From the NCBI RefSeq assembly GCF_002280785.1, contig NZ_NCEQ01000007.1, forward strand, positions 495,147 to 559,146: DNA of 64,000 nucleotides. The letters run 5' to 3'. The stretch's first letter is position 1, and each line of letters begins with the position of its first letter. The stretch comes from Brevundimonas subvibrioides (lineage in GTDB: Bacteria; Pseudomonadota; Alphaproteobacteria; Caulobacterales; Caulobacteraceae). Both the position numbers and the translations under genes were made by a program. Below the pieces are notes generated by a model. It was not told the origin of the DNA and made no database searches. It worked only from the letters and a program-made list of their open reading frames with translations. Positions 40,850 to 49,798 of the stretch are shown piece after piece.

Positions 40850-43047
40850 CGGAACTTCCTCAACCCGCGCGGTCCCATACGACCGGCCCCGGCGCGCTTG
40901 CCCAGCCAGTCCTTCCAGTCGGGCCAGTTGCGACGGCGTCCGCCGCCGTCGACCCACTCCGGCCCGACGTCGCCGATGAAGACCGCGATGTCGGTCAGGC
41001 CGCCCTGTTTGAAGGACTGCAGCTTGACGCCCTTGCCGCGGCCCATCTCGGGCAGTTCCTCGGCCTTGAAGATCAGGGTCTTCAGGTTCTCGCCGATGGT
41101 GACGATGTGGTCGCCGGTAACCCGGATCACGGCCAGCAGGTCGCCGTTCAGCACCTGTTTCCCGCCGCGCTTCTGGGCCAGCAGATCATCTTCCGGCGCG
41201 ATGAAGCCGTAACCGGCCTTCGACGCCATCAGCAGTTTCGAGCCCGACTGGTGCGCCAGGACCGCGATGATTCCCGCGCTCTCCTCCAGTTCGATCATTA
41301 ATCTCAGCGGCTCGCCATGCCCGCGCCCGGAGGCCAGCTTGTCGGCCCCGACCGTGAACACCCGCCCATCCGAAGCCGCCACAAGCAGCTTGTCGGTCGT
41401 GAAGGCCGGCACGAGGAAGCCAAGGCTGTCACCCTCCTTGAACTTCAGCTCGGAAGGATCGTCGACCTTGCCCTTTACAGCGCGAATCCAGCCCCGCTCG
41501 GAGAGGATCACCGTGATCGCTTCTTTGGGAATGAAGGCCTCGGCGGTCACGAAGGCTGAGGCATCCACCGCCTCGGCGATCGTCGTCCGGCGCGGTGAGA
41601 CCATGGCCTTGCGCGTCGCGGCCAGCTCCTGTCCGATCTTCTTCCACTGTTTGGCGGGCGAGGACGACAGCGCCTGCAGATTCGCAAGTTCCTCGGCCAG
41701 AGCCTTGTATTCATTCTCGATCGCCATTTCCTCGATCCGCGCCAGCTGACGCAGTCGGGTGTCGAGAATGTAGTCCGCCTGCATCTCGGTCAGGCCAAAC
41801 CGGGCGATCATCACAGCCTTCGGCTGTTCCTCCTCGCGCACGATCCGGATCACCTCGTCCAGGTTCAGGAAGACGATCCTGAGCCCTTCCAGCAGGTGCA
41901 GCCGCTTCTCGACCCGCTCGATCCGCCACTGCGACCTGCGGTTCAGCACCTCGCGCCGGTGATCCAGGAAGGCCTGCAGACAAGGCTTCAGACCCATGAC
42001 GTGCGGCGTGCCGGTCGCGTCCAGCACGTTCATGTTGACCGGGAAGCGGATCTCCAGGTCCGACAGCCGGAACAGGCTCTCCATCAGGCTCTCGGCGTCG
42101 ATGTTTCGGCTCTTGGGCTCGATGACGACGCGGATGTCCTCGGCCGACTCGTCGCGCACATCGCCCAGCAGCGGCGCCTTCTTCTGTTCGATCAGCTCCG
42201 CCAGGGCCTCGATCAGCTTGCCCTTCTGGACCTGATACGGGACCTCGGTGATGACGATCTGGTAGCCGCCCCGGTCCAGCGGCTCGCGCTCCCAGCGCGC
42301 CCGCAGACGCACCCCGCCCCGTCCGGTCTCATAGGCCTCGAGGATCGAGGCATGGCCCTCGACGGCCACGCCGCCGGTCGGGAAATCCGGTCCTGGAACG
42401 ATCTCGACCAGCTCCGCCGTCGTCGCCTCCGGCCTGTCCAGCAGCAGCAGACAGGCATCGATCAACTCGCCGACATTGTGCGGCGGGATCGAGGTCGCCA
42501 TGCCCACGGCGATGCCCGACGAGCCATTGGCCAACAGGTTCGGGAACCCGGCCGGCAGGACCACCGGCTCCTCGTCCTGGTCATCATAGGTGGGGCGGAA
42601 GTCCACGGAATCCTGATCGATTCCGTCCATCAGCAGCACTGCCGCCGCCGTCAGCTTGCACTCGGTGTAGCGCATGGCTGCGGCGTTATCGCCGTCGATG
42701 TTGCCGAAATTCCCCTGCCCGTCGACCAGCGGATAGCGCTGGGCGAAGTCCTGGGCCAGGCGGACCAGGGCGTCATAGATCGAGGCGTCGCCATGAGGGT
42801 GATAGGTGCCCATCACCTCGCCGACGACCTTGGCGCATTTCCGCGCCGCGGCCTGAGGGTTCAGCCGCATCTGGTGCATGGCGTACATGATCCGCCGGTG
42901 CACCGGCTTGAACCCGTCGCGCACGTCCGGCAGGGCCCGGTTGGTGATCGTCGACAGAGCGTAGGCCAGATAGCGGCGCGACAGGGCCTCGGCCATCGGC
43001 TCGTCGACGATACGGCCGCCTTCGGGCGGAGGGGTGTGGATGGTCAT
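40846..43047 (-). CDS. parC: DNA topoisomerase IV subunit A
   Basis: 733 residues from the ATG at 43047. With ParE it decatenates daughter chromosomes. The catalytic tyrosine is Y127 in [31 protein letters not shown] and the [12 protein letters not shown] block are classic for GyrA/ParC. The length and the reduced C-terminal beta-pinwheel, without a GyrA box, favour ParC over GyrA. Its small downstream partner is the ArsC-like gene; parE is not here. Confidence 0.93.
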   Translation of the reverse strand: MTIHTPPPEGGRIVDEPMAEALSRRYLAYALSTITNRALPDVRDGFKPVHRRIMYAMHQMRLNPQAAARKCAKVVGEVMGTYHPHGDASIYDALVRLAQDFAQRYPLVDGQGNFGNIDGDNAAAMRYTECKLTAAAVLLMDGIDQDSVDFRPTYDDQDEEPVVLPAGFPNLLANGSSGIAVGMATSIPPHNVGELIDACLLLLDRPEATTAELVEIVPGPDFPTGGVAVEGHASILEAYETGRGGVRLRARWEREPLDRGGYQIVITEVPYQVQKGKLIEALAELIEQKKAPLLGDVRDESAEDIRVVIEPKSRNIDAESLMESLFRLSDLEIRFPVNMNVLDATGTPHVMGLKPCLQAFLDHRREVLNRRSQWRIERVEKRLHLLEGLRIVFLNLDEVIRIVREEEQPKAVMIARFGLTEMQADYILDTRLRQLARIEEMAIENEYKALAEELANLQALSSSPAKQWKKIGQELAATRKAMVSPRRTTIAEAVDASAFVTAEAFIPKEAITVILSERGWIRAVKGKVDDPSELKFKEGDSLGFLVPAFTTDKLLVAASDGRVFTVGADKLASGRGHGEPLRLMIELEESAGIIAVLAHQSGSKLLMASKAGYGFIAPEDDLLAQKRGGKQVLNGDLLAVIRVTGDHIVTIGENLKTLIFKAEELPEMGRGKGVKLQSFKQGGLTDIAVFIGDVGPEWVDGGGRRRNWPDWKDWLGKRAGAGRMGPRGLRKFR

Positions 43048-43105
43048 GGGGCTGCGAATCACTCAGGCGAAGGTCGAAGTCTAGCCGCTTCCGGCCCGGT
43101 GCGGC

Positions 43106-43870
43106 TCAGTCGAGAGCCCGGAACCAGCGGTCGATCAGGACGGCCTCGGCGCGACGCGCGGCGGTCCGCTCTTCCGCCTCGGCGTCCACGCCCCACTGAC
43201 GCTCCTGGAAGGCCTCGTCGAGCCGGCTCAGTTCGAACGCCGCCTCCCCGCCCAGCGCGCCGCGCTGCACGGCCAGGCCGAGGAGCGCACTGCCCAGCAG
43301 GGGCACGGCCATGGCCAGGGCCGTCAGGGCGAAGTCGTCCAGTTCCAGGGCCAGGTCGCGCACCCGGGCGATGCTCTCCGGCGGCTGGGCGCGGTGGATG
43401 ATGCCCTGTGTCGCCACGACGACGACGCCCAGCTCCCGCTCGGCCCACTCGCGCCACGGCGTCCAGGCCTTGGTCTGTTCCGCGACCAGCGGTGTCGGGT
43501 GTTCGGCGAGATAGCAGAGCAGGTCCGACCCGACGTAGGCGGCGATCTCCTCGGCCACCGGCTCGCGCGTGACGGCGACGCGGTCGATGGCCGTAGCCGC
43601 GATCCGCGTCGCCGGCATGGTCCCGGGATCCAGGAACTCCCCCTGCGCCGCCCATTCGTCGGCGACCATCCGGGCGGCGGCCTCGGTCGGCAACAGGAAG
43701 CGGTTGTGCGCCGGCGTCTTGGGCGCGCGGCCATCCAGCAGGACGATCCAGCCGCCTGCATCCCCGACGGCGACGGATGCGTCCTTCCAGAAGCGCTTCA
43801 GCCGCTCTTCGGATTCGCGAAAGCCCTTCCTGGCGGCGACCATCGGGTCCAGCGGCGGGATGTGGCTCAT
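43106..43870 (-). CDS. ATP12-family F1-ATPase assembly chaperone
   Basis: 254 residues. The ATP12 domain begins RLKRFWKDASVAVGDAGGWIVLLDGRAPKTPAHNRFLLPTEAAA. It continues through PATRIAATAIDRVA, GSDLLCYLAEHPTPLVAEQ and the SALLGLAVQRGAL segment. In mitochondria Atp12 escorts the alpha subunit of F1; alphaproteobacterial homologues are assumed to do the same. It is last of a four-gene unit and overlaps the HAD gene by ATGA. Confidence 0.9.
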   Translation of the reverse strand: MSHIPPLDPMVAARKGFRESEERLKRFWKDASVAVGDAGGWIVLLDGRAPKTPAHNRFLLPTEAAARMVADEWAAQGEFLDPGTMPATRIAATAIDRVAVTREPVAEEIAAYVGSDLLCYLAEHPTPLVAEQTKAWTPWREWAERELGVVVVATQGIIHRAQPPESIARVRDLALELDDFALTALAMAVPLLGSALLGLAVQRGALGGEAAFELSRLDEAFQERQWGVDAEAEERTAARRAEAVLIDRWFRALD

Positions 43871-44541
43871 GCGAAAGCTCGTGCGGCGAAACGGTCGAGA
43901 GCGGCTTCCAGATCGTCGAAGTCCTTGGCCACGTGAGCGGCGCCGGCGGCGGTCTGTTCCTGCGGCGTATGGAAGCCCCAGGCCACGCCCTGAGGCATGA
44001 CCCCCGCCGCCACCGCCATCGAGATGTCGTGGGCCGTGTCGCCGATCATGACCGTCGAGGCGGGCTGGGCCGACGCGGCGGTCATGGCGGCGTGCAGCAT
44101 GGCCGGATCCGGCTTGCCCGGACCATCCTCGGCGCAGTGCGATGACACAAACAGCTCCGCCCACCCGGCTCGGGCCAGGTTCCGCGCCACGCCTCGCCGG
44201 TTCTGGCCTGTCGCCAGCGACAGCCGCCAGCCGTCCTTGTGCAGTCGACGCAGGGTCTCCAACGCGCCGGGATACAGCGGCTCCTCGTGACCCGCATCGA
44301 ACATCCGGCCGAAGCTGGCGCGGAAGGCGGCGGTGAACCGCTCCAACTCCAACGGCGTCAGGCCTGGCTCGAGCACCGCCAGCGCATGCGGCAGCGACAG
44401 CCCCACGATCTGACGGACCCGGTCGTATTCGGGATCGGGCAGCCCCAGCTCCCGCGCCGCATCCGTCGCGGCCTGAAGGATCGAGGCGCGGCTATCGACC
44501 AGCGTCCCGTCGATGTCGAAGACTGCGAGCGGACGGCTCAT
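43867..44541 (-). CDS. HAD-superfamily phosphatase, phosphoglycolate phosphatase-like
   Basis: 224 residues. Motif I is FDIDGTLVDS (8-17), with nucleophile D9 and D11. Motif II is LSLATGQNRRG. The lysine motif and the acidic motif IV are CAEDGPGKPDPAML and MIGDTAHDISMA. A helical cap (about 18-85) is inserted after motif I, the subclass IA plan of Gph and its relatives. The substrate is undetermined. It is flanked on both sides by 4-base ATGA overlaps. Confidence 0.9.
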   Translation of the reverse strand: MSRPLAVFDIDGTLVDSRASILQAATDAARELGLPDPEYDRVRQIVGLSLPHALAVLEPGLTPLELERFTAAFRASFGRMFDAGHEEPLYPGALETLRRLHKDGWRLSLATGQNRRGVARNLARAGWAELFVSSHCAEDGPGKPDPAMLHAAMTAASAQPASTVMIGDTAHDISMAVAAGVMPQGVAWGFHTPQEQTAAGAAHVAKDFDDLEAALDRFAARAFA

Positions 44542-45590
44542 CGCTGACGCTTCACGCCTTCGAACGGATCGTAGTCCGCCTCGCCCTCGTCGAAGCCGAA
44601 ATGCTGGAAGCCGGCGCGCAGTTCGGCGCTGATCGGCGCCTCGACGATCAGTTTTCCGCCCGACGGATGGTCCAATTCGATCCGTCGCGCATGCAGTTGC
44701 AGCTTCAGCGGGCCGCTCAGTTCGGTCGATTTCTCGTCGCCGTATTTCGGATCACCCAGAATGGGATGACCGATCGCCTTGAGGTGCGCACGCAATTGGT
44801 GCGTTCGCCCGGTGAATGGCCGCAGAGCCATCCACGACGCGCGCTGGCCCGCATGGCTGATCAGGGCAAAGGCGGTTTCGGCCGGCTCCGCCCCGTTCTC
44901 CTTCGGATCGGCCGGGCGCATGATCTCGTAGTCGTTGATGCCCGACTTCTTCAGATGCATGTCGATCTGGCCGGCGTTCGGCTTGGGCAGGCCCATGACG
45001 ATGGCCCAGTAGGTCTTCTTGGCCTGACGGCGCGCGAACGCCCCCGCCAGCCGCTTGGCCGCCTCCGGTCCCTTGCCGAGCAGCAAGACGCCGGACGTAT
45101 CCCGGTCCAGTCGATGCACCAGACGCGGACGGTCCATTCCCTCGCCCCATGCCGACAGCAGGCGATCGACGTGCCGCGTCGTCTTGGTCCCGCCCTGCAC
45201 CGCCAGGCCCCAGGGCTTGTTGAGGGCGATGACCAGGTCGTCCTCATAGATCACCATCGACCTGGCGAAGGCCACCTCTGCGGGCGTCAGGGCCATGTGC
45301 TCGCCGGGCGCACGGATGATCGGCTCGGGAATCGGCGGCACGCGCACGGCGGCCCCTGCGGTCAGGCGGCCTTCGGGCTTGATGCGGGCGCCGTCGACGC
45401 GGATCTGGCCGCCGCGCGCCATCTTCTGCACCTGGATATTCGACAGGTGCGGCCAGCGTCGGCGGAACCAGCGGTCCAGCCGGATTCCGTCCTCGGCCTC
45501 GGCGACATAGAGGATCTGGGCCTCGCGAGCGCCGACCGGGCCCTTGGGCGCCGGGGCCTCGGCTGCGTCTTCCTTGGGGTCGTAGCTCAC
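44538..45590 (-). CDS. RluA-family rRNA pseudouridine synthase (RluC-like)
   Basis: 350 residues. An N-terminal S4 RNA-binding domain (about 38-95) is followed by the catalytic domain. The catalytic aspartate is in RLVHRLDRDTSGVLLLGKGPEAA. PFTGRTHQLRAHLKAIGHPILGDPKYG is the conserved C-terminal block. The S4 domain and length suggest RluC or RluD specificity for 23S rRNA. It is coupled to crcB upstream and the HAD gene downstream. Confidence 0.92.
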   Translation of the reverse strand: MSYDPKEDAAEAPAPKGPVGAREAQILYVAEAEDGIRLDRWFRRRWPHLSNIQVQKMARGGQIRVDGARIKPEGRLTAGAAVRVPPIPEPIIRAPGEHMALTPAEVAFARSMVIYEDDLVIALNKPWGLAVQGGTKTTRHVDRLLSAWGEGMDRPRLVHRLDRDTSGVLLLGKGPEAAKRLAGAFARRQAKKTYWAIVMGLPKPNAGQIDMHLKKSGINDYEIMRPADPKENGAEPAETAFALISHAGQRASWMALRPFTGRTHQLRAHLKAIGHPILGDPKYGDEKSTELSGPLKLQLHARRIELDHPSGGKLIVEAPISAELRAGFQHFGFDEGEADYDPFEGVKRQR

Positions 45591-45982
45591 AATGCCGCTC
45601 CAAATACGCGTCGCGCCATCATCAGCCCGGCCATCAGGGCCGCGATGGCCAGCATCACCGACAGCAGGACATAGGCGCCCGCCAGACCGTATTCACGCCG
45701 CTCGACCAGCAGGACGGTCTCCAGCGAGAAGGCCGAGAAGGTGGTGAAGCCGCCCAGCACGCCGACCGCCGCGAAGACGCGCACCGTCTCCTGCCCGGAG
45801 CCGGCCCTCAGCCCCATCCAGCCGACCAGCAGCCCCATGACGAGGCCGCCGACGACATTGACCGTCAGCGTGCCCCACGGCCAGGTGGAGGCCGGAAACA
45901 GGCGCGCGGCGCCCAGTCCCACGCCATAGCGCGCCATGGAGCCCAGGGCCCCGCCGATGGCGACGAGCAGAAGTCTTGTCAT
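45587..45982 (-). CDS. crcB: Fluoride exporter CrcB (Fluc)
   Basis: 131 residues with four membrane helices. Fluc dimers export fluoride. Signatures are GGALGSMARYGVGLG, WGTLTVNVVGGLVMG (pore asparagine in TVNVVG) and GFTTFSAFSLET, which carries the phenylalanine pore residues. No fluoride riboswitch core is visible upstream. It is first in the crcB-rluA-HAD-ATP12 unit, each junction overlapping by 4 bases. The ATG at 45982 is the natural start. Confidence 0.93.
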   Translation of the reverse strand: MTRLLLVAIGGALGSMARYGVGLGAARLFPASTWPWGTLTVNVVGGLVMGLLVGWMGLRAGSGQETVRVFAAVGVLGGFTTFSAFSLETVLLVERREYGLAGAYVLLSVMLAIAALMAGLMMARRVFGAAL

Positions 45983-46155
45983 GATCGGGGCCTTATACCT
46001 TCCCACACCCCTGCGTCACCTGACCGAAACTTCACTTGCCGCGTTACAGGGTTAACGGCGATACCCAAGCTTCGCGTTGGAAGAGAACCCGGTCGGTCCG
46101 GCGACGGGTTCTGCCATAGTGCCGGGTCAAGGTCGCAAGGGTTACACCGTCCGCC

Positions 46156-47322
46156 ATGTCGCATGACGATCATCACACCCCAGAGCCGGGTCCCGGCCTG
46201 ACGATCCCGGCAGCGCCGCCCGCGCCGCCGTCGGGCGCGGCCGATATTCCCGACCGCCCGATTCCGGCGGCTGCGCCCGCCCCGGCGCCCGAGCCGATCA
46301 CGGCCCAGGAAGGCATCCTGCGTCCGATCCAGGAAAGCGATTATTTCACCCTGGATCCGGAGGCGATCCGGATCATCTCGGCCAATATCGACCAGTATTT
46401 CAACCAGGCGCTCGATATCTTCCCGTTCTGGGAGACCGAGAACAAGCCGGACCGGTTCCACGTCCTGTTCACACGTCAGATCGAGGAACGCTTCCCCGTC
46501 GACGAGGACATCCGGGGCCGTATTCACGGCTATGGTCGTCGCGTTTTCAATGCCTTGCGCGTGCATGTGATCACCAAACGCCTGACCCAGGGGCTCTCCC
46601 TGATCGCCTTCGCGGCCATGGCGGTCCTGGGCCCCGGGATCTTCGCAGACTGGACCGGGGGGCAGCCCCAGGGTCTGGGCCTGGCGGTTCTGGGCATGCT
46701 GATCAGCGTCGGCATCTTCTTCGGCGTCTCCTCGATCCTGTTCGTCCAGTACCGGTTCCGGCTGGAGAACGATTCCTACGAACTGTCGCGCGAGGTGGTT
46801 CAGCGGACGCGCGAGCTGCAGAATCTGTTCACCAACGCCCGGGCCCTGTCAGATCAGGCCGAGACCCAGTTCCAGATGGACGGCAAGGGTTGGGGCCAGC
46901 GCGCCTTGTTCCTCACGCGATTGGTGATGTGGATCGCGGCACGCATGGAATATCTTGAGAAATTCGCACAGATGGAGCTGTGGCGCGTGCGCCGCGAACG
47001 CTACTGGATGCGCTGGGTTGCGCGGATTACGACGCCTTTCGTCCTGCTGGTCTGGCTGGCCGTCTTCGCCTTCTGGCCCGCCCCGGCAGCGAATGAAGCG
47101 GGCTTCCGGGTCCTGCAGCTGGTCGCTCTGGGAATGGGGCTGCTGGTGTCGTGGCTGTCCTACTTCAACTGGCGGACCCCGACTGCGGCGGTGAAGGACA
47201 AGCTGGGGGTCGAGGGATGGGTCCGCTACGCCTCGCTGGACGTCGACAACACGATCGGCGACCAGGTGCGCCGCGACAAGGAACGCCTCGTCGAATACCG
47301 CGCCCTCACTCGCGGCCGCTGA
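46156..47322 (+). CDS. Membrane protein of unknown function with Pro/Ala-rich N-terminus
   Basis: 388 residues. The first 60 are disordered and rich in Pro and Ala. A conserved-looking globular part follows (YFTLDPEAIRIISANIDQYFNQALDIFPFWETENKPDRFHVLFTRQIEERF). Two helices at about 141-185 form the first membrane pair. A long cytoplasmic helix (about 205-285, QRTRELQNLFTNARALSDQAETQ) precedes a second pair (about 288-340). The C-terminus is soluble (VKDKLGVEGWVRYASLDVDNTIGDQVRRDKERLVEYRAL). I do not recognise the family. The 3' end overlaps a convergent lipoprotein gene by 17 bases. Confidence 0.75.
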   Translation: MSHDDHHTPEPGPGLTIPAAPPAPPSGAADIPDRPIPAAAPAPAPEPITAQEGILRPIQESDYFTLDPEAIRIISANIDQYFNQALDIFPFWETENKPDRFHVLFTRQIEERFPVDEDIRGRIHGYGRRVFNALRVHVITKRLTQGLSLIAFAAMAVLGPGIFADWTGGQPQGLGLAVLGMLISVGIFFGVSSILFVQYRFRLENDSYELSREVVQRTRELQNLFTNARALSDQAETQFQMDGKGWGQRALFLTRLVMWIAARMEYLEKFAQMELWRVRRERYWMRWVARITTPFVLLVWLAVFAFWPAPAANEAGFRVLQLVALGMGLLVSWLSYFNWRTPTAAVKDKLGVEGWVRYASLDVDNTIGDQVRRDKERLVEYRALTRGR

Positions 47323-47806
47323 GCGAGTCACGCACCTCCCGCGCCTCATAGGCCTCGCCCCGATCGGGGCGGGCGCCTCGGCCCAGGCGGATTTCCAGAA
47401 CGGTCGAGGTCGCCGACGGCCCTTCGAAGTTCAGACCCACGCCGACGCCCACGCCGGACGACGAGTAGCGGTGACCGCCGTAGCGGCCCGAGCTGCCGCC
47501 GTAGCCGACCGAGACGTTGGGACGGAAGCCGCCGGCGCTGTCCGGCCGCCCGTCGATATAGCGCTGGGTCACCTCGAACCAGTCATAGCCCTGCTCGACG
47601 GTCAGATCGGCAGCCCGCAACAGGGCCATGTCCGCGACGGGTCCGGGCGCGCCGACGCCGTTGTAGGTGACGCGGTAGCGGTCGCTCTCGATCCGCTGTT
47701 GCGAATAGCCCTGCCCGTTCGGCCCGCGCTGAGGGCCGTAGGGGGCGAGGCTGGCGCAGGCGGCGAGGCTCAGGGCGGCGGTCGCGATGACAAGGGTGCG
47801 GATCAT
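47306..47806 (-). CDS. CC0125/CC1285-family lipoprotein
   Basis: 166 residues. The lipoprotein signal MIRTLVIATAALSLAACASL (lipid cysteine 17) is followed by ESDRYRVTYNGVGAPGPVADMALLRAADLTVEQGYDWFEVTQRYIDG, the mark of this Caulobacterales family. A Gly/Tyr/Ser-rich low-complexity stretch (about 100-125) separates it from a beta-strand C-terminus (ATSTVLEIRLGRG). The function is unknown; it is likely in the outer-membrane inner leaflet. The ATG at 47806 is the one that begins the signal. Confidence 0.85.
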   Translation of the reverse strand: MIRTLVIATAALSLAACASLAPYGPQRGPNGQGYSQQRIESDRYRVTYNGVGAPGPVADMALLRAADLTVEQGYDWFEVTQRYIDGRPDSAGGFRPNVSVGYGGSSGRYGGHRYSSSGVGVGVGLNFEGPSATSTVLEIRLGRGARPDRGEAYEAREVRDSLSGRE

Positions 47807-48107
47807 GGGCGTAGTCCTTTCCTGCGAGTAAGCGCCGCGGGCGGGCGAGCCGTTCCCGATGAACCCGACTCCGGAGAATTCAGTGCAGATAGTCCATTGA
47901 GTCCGGCTGGCCCGAACCCGAGAACTCCGTCCGAAGCGTTCGCCCATGGTGATCCCCTTCGGCACGAAAGGGATCAGTATGGAGCCGTTTCAGGGGGTGA
48001 TGGATAAGAGACCTCTCGTCAGAGCCGGGCCTTGATTTGATTGAGAGAATCGACGCGTCCGTTGATGGGTATCGCCTGTCTTCCTTCTCCCCCTGCGGGA
48101 GAAGGGT
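47807..48107. other. Intergenic gap with two hairpins, no gene
   Basis: 301 bases. A 10-base arm hairpin (one mismatch, GATCCCCTTC with GAAAGGGATC) lies at 47951-47975, and a second at 48083-48105. No open frame with a ribosome site was found. The 5' part probably holds the promoter of the leftward lipoprotein gene. Confidence 0.5.
48083..48105 (-). terminator. Hairpin after the second RluA-type gene
   Basis: CCTTCTCCC pairs with GGGAGAAGG, 3 bases past the stop of the leftward gene. The U tract is weak. Similar CTCCC/GGGAG hairpins recur (2495-2513), so it may also be a dispersed repeat. Confidence 0.45.
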
Positions 48108-48839
48108 TTAGATCTTGAGCCCCATGGCCTCCGCCAGCGCCTTGAAATCCTCGGGCGGTTCGGCGGTGACGGTGCGCTCGCCGCCGTCCGGGTGCGGGAA
48201 CCTCAGCGACACGGCGTGCAGCATCAGCCGGGGCGCGCCTCGGCCCGCAGCCGTCAGAGCGCCGCCGTAGCGGACGTCCCCGACCAAAGGTCTTCCGATA
48301 TGGGCCATGTGGACGCGTAACTGGTGCATCCGGCCAGTGAAGGGCTGAAGCTCGACCAGGGCGCCGTCCTCGCTGGACGACAGGGTGCGGTATTTGCTGC
48401 GCGAGCCCTGCGCGCCTTTCGCGTCGAAGGCGGCGACGCGCATATAGCTCTCGCGGCCGATCTCCTCACGGACAAGCGGCACGTTGATGTCGCCGCTGGT
48501 CGGTTCCGGGGCGGTGGAGACGAGCGCCAGATAGGTCTTGGTCAACCTGTGCGCCTGGATCGCCTTACCGAGGAAGCCTGCGGCGGGCTTGGTCCTGGCG
48601 GCGAGGATGACGCCGGACGTATCGCGGTCCAGCCGATGCACGAGGTCCGGCCGCTTGCCGTTCGAGCGGGCGAAAGCCCACAGCAGGTCGTCCAGCGTGT
48701 GCGCCTGGATGCGGCCGCCCTGGCTGGAGAGACCGGCGGGCTTGGAGAAGGCGATCGTCGAGGCGTCCTCGTGGATGACCCACGACCGGACGGCGGCGAT
48801 CTCTTCAGGCGACAGGGTGACGGGGGTGCGATCGGACAC
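48108..48839 (-). CDS. RluA-family pseudouridine synthase, short form
   Basis: 243 residues without an S4 domain. The catalytic aspartate is in PDLVHRLDRDTSGVILAARTKPAAGFLGKAIQ. ELQPFTGRMHQLRVHMAHIGRPLVGDVRYGG is the conserved C-terminal motif. Lack of S4 resembles RluA/TruC-type enzymes acting on tRNA or small rRNA sites; the target is open. It is the second RluA-type gene in the window. It is preceded by two tandem membrane-protein genes on the same strand, 9 bases upstream, so probably in one operon. Confidence 0.9.
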   Translation of the reverse strand: MSDRTPVTLSPEEIAAVRSWVIHEDASTIAFSKPAGLSSQGGRIQAHTLDDLLWAFARSNGKRPDLVHRLDRDTSGVILAARTKPAAGFLGKAIQAHRLTKTYLALVSTAPEPTSGDINVPLVREEIGRESYMRVAAFDAKGAQGSRSKYRTLSSSEDGALVELQPFTGRMHQLRVHMAHIGRPLVGDVRYGGALTAAGRGAPRLMLHAVSLRFPHPDGGERTVTAEPPEDFKALAEAMGLKI

Positions 48840-48848
48840 CCCCGCCGG

Positions 48849-49292
48849 TTAGCGGAGAACGCCCCGTTTGCCCATGGTCCAGGCGTACCAGATGAAGAAG
48901 ACGCAGGCCGAGCCGATGACGATCTGCATCGGCCACATGGATCCCATGGTCTCCAGCCCGTTCGACAGGCCGAACGCATAGATCGCGCCTGCCAGCCAGC
49001 CGAGGAAAGAGACGACAAAGACCGGCGTCGCCCATTTGCGGCGCAGCAACAGCAGGATCCCGCCCAGCAGTCCGCCCCAGACGCCGATGGCCCAGGCCGC
49101 GTGAGTCCACGCCGGCATCTCGTGGAAATAGGTTATCGCCGCCTCGGTCATGCCCATACTGGTCAGCCAGGCGTCCCCCTGTGTCTGGGTCATGGTGTAG
49201 TCGACGCAGCCGAAGCTGTTCCACAGCAGCGCCACGACGCCGACGACCCAGAGGTGCCAGGGCGTCTTGAAAGTCTGCCCCAGGCCGCTCAC
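48849..49292 (-). CDS. Four-helix membrane protein, tandem paralogue 2
   Basis: 147 residues. Four membrane helices are visible (about 13-27, 63-84, 90-108, 118-137). The N-terminus FKTPWHLWVVGVVALLWNSFGCVDYTMTQTQGDAWL closely matches the next gene upstream, as do GVWGGLLGGILLLLRRKWA and WYAWTMGKRGVL. It starts with GTG overlapping the upstream stop (GTGA). No function is known. The family is frequent in Caulobacterales and Sphingomonadales, sometimes mislabelled as a sugar transporter. Confidence 0.78.
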   Translation of the reverse strand: MSGLGQTFKTPWHLWVVGVVALLWNSFGCVDYTMTQTQGDAWLTSMGMTEAAITYFHEMPAWTHAAWAIGVWGGLLGGILLLLRRKWATPVFVVSFLGWLAGAIYAFGLSNGLETMGSMWPMQIVIGSACVFFIWYAWTMGKRGVLR

Positions 49293-49729
49293 GACAGCAC
49301 GCTCTTCTTGCGCATCGTCCAGGCGTACCAGAGCAGAAGGGCGGCGATCACCAGGATGACCCACGGCATATACGCCATCATCGCCATGGCCGGCGGCAGG
49401 CCCGGCATCGGGTTCATCAGTCCGTAGACAAGGCTACCCGCTGCGCCCAGCAGCGACAGGGCGAACGCCGGCACGGCCAGCTTGTTACGCAGAAGGAGCA
49501 GGATCGACCCGATCACCGCGCCCCAGACGCCGATGATCCACGGCCCGTACATCCAGGTCGGCATGGCGTTGTAGTAGTCGATCATCGGCTGGGTCATGCC
49601 CGAGGCGCGCCAATAGGTCTCGCCCTGGGTCGTGCTCATGATGAAGTCGTAGCCGCCGAACCCGTTCCAAAGCAGACTCACCACTCCCCCCAGCCACAGA
49701 TGCCAGGGCGTCTTCGTTCCGTCAGCCAT
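49289..49729 (-). CDS. Four-helix membrane protein, tandem paralogue 1
   Basis: 146 residues, the same layout as the downstream gene: TKTPWHLWLGGVVSLLWNGFGGYDFIMSTTQGETYW, a GVWGAVIGSILLLLRNKLA helix and the closing WYAWTMRKKSVLS. The pair arose by tandem duplication and is translationally coupled. It probably forms an operon with the short RluA-type gene. Confidence 0.78.
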   Translation of the reverse strand: MADGTKTPWHLWLGGVVSLLWNGFGGYDFIMSTTQGETYWRASGMTQPMIDYYNAMPTWMYGPWIIGVWGAVIGSILLLLRNKLAVPAFALSLLGAAGSLVYGLMNPMPGLPPAMAMMAYMPWVILVIAALLLWYAWTMRKKSVLS

Positions 49730-49798
49730 CGTCCCCTCCCAAGGATCGCTTGCACGGACAGGCTATGACTCGTCTGCGATTTCGACAATGAACGTTGA

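Noticed and set aside
41896..43401. 501-codon plus-strand frame over parC
   Set aside because: It is antisense to parC, with random-looking Arg/Gln/His composition.
45983..46155. Fluoride riboswitch upstream of crcB
   Set aside because: The conserved pseudoknot core of that riboswitch could not be found on the minus strand in this gap.
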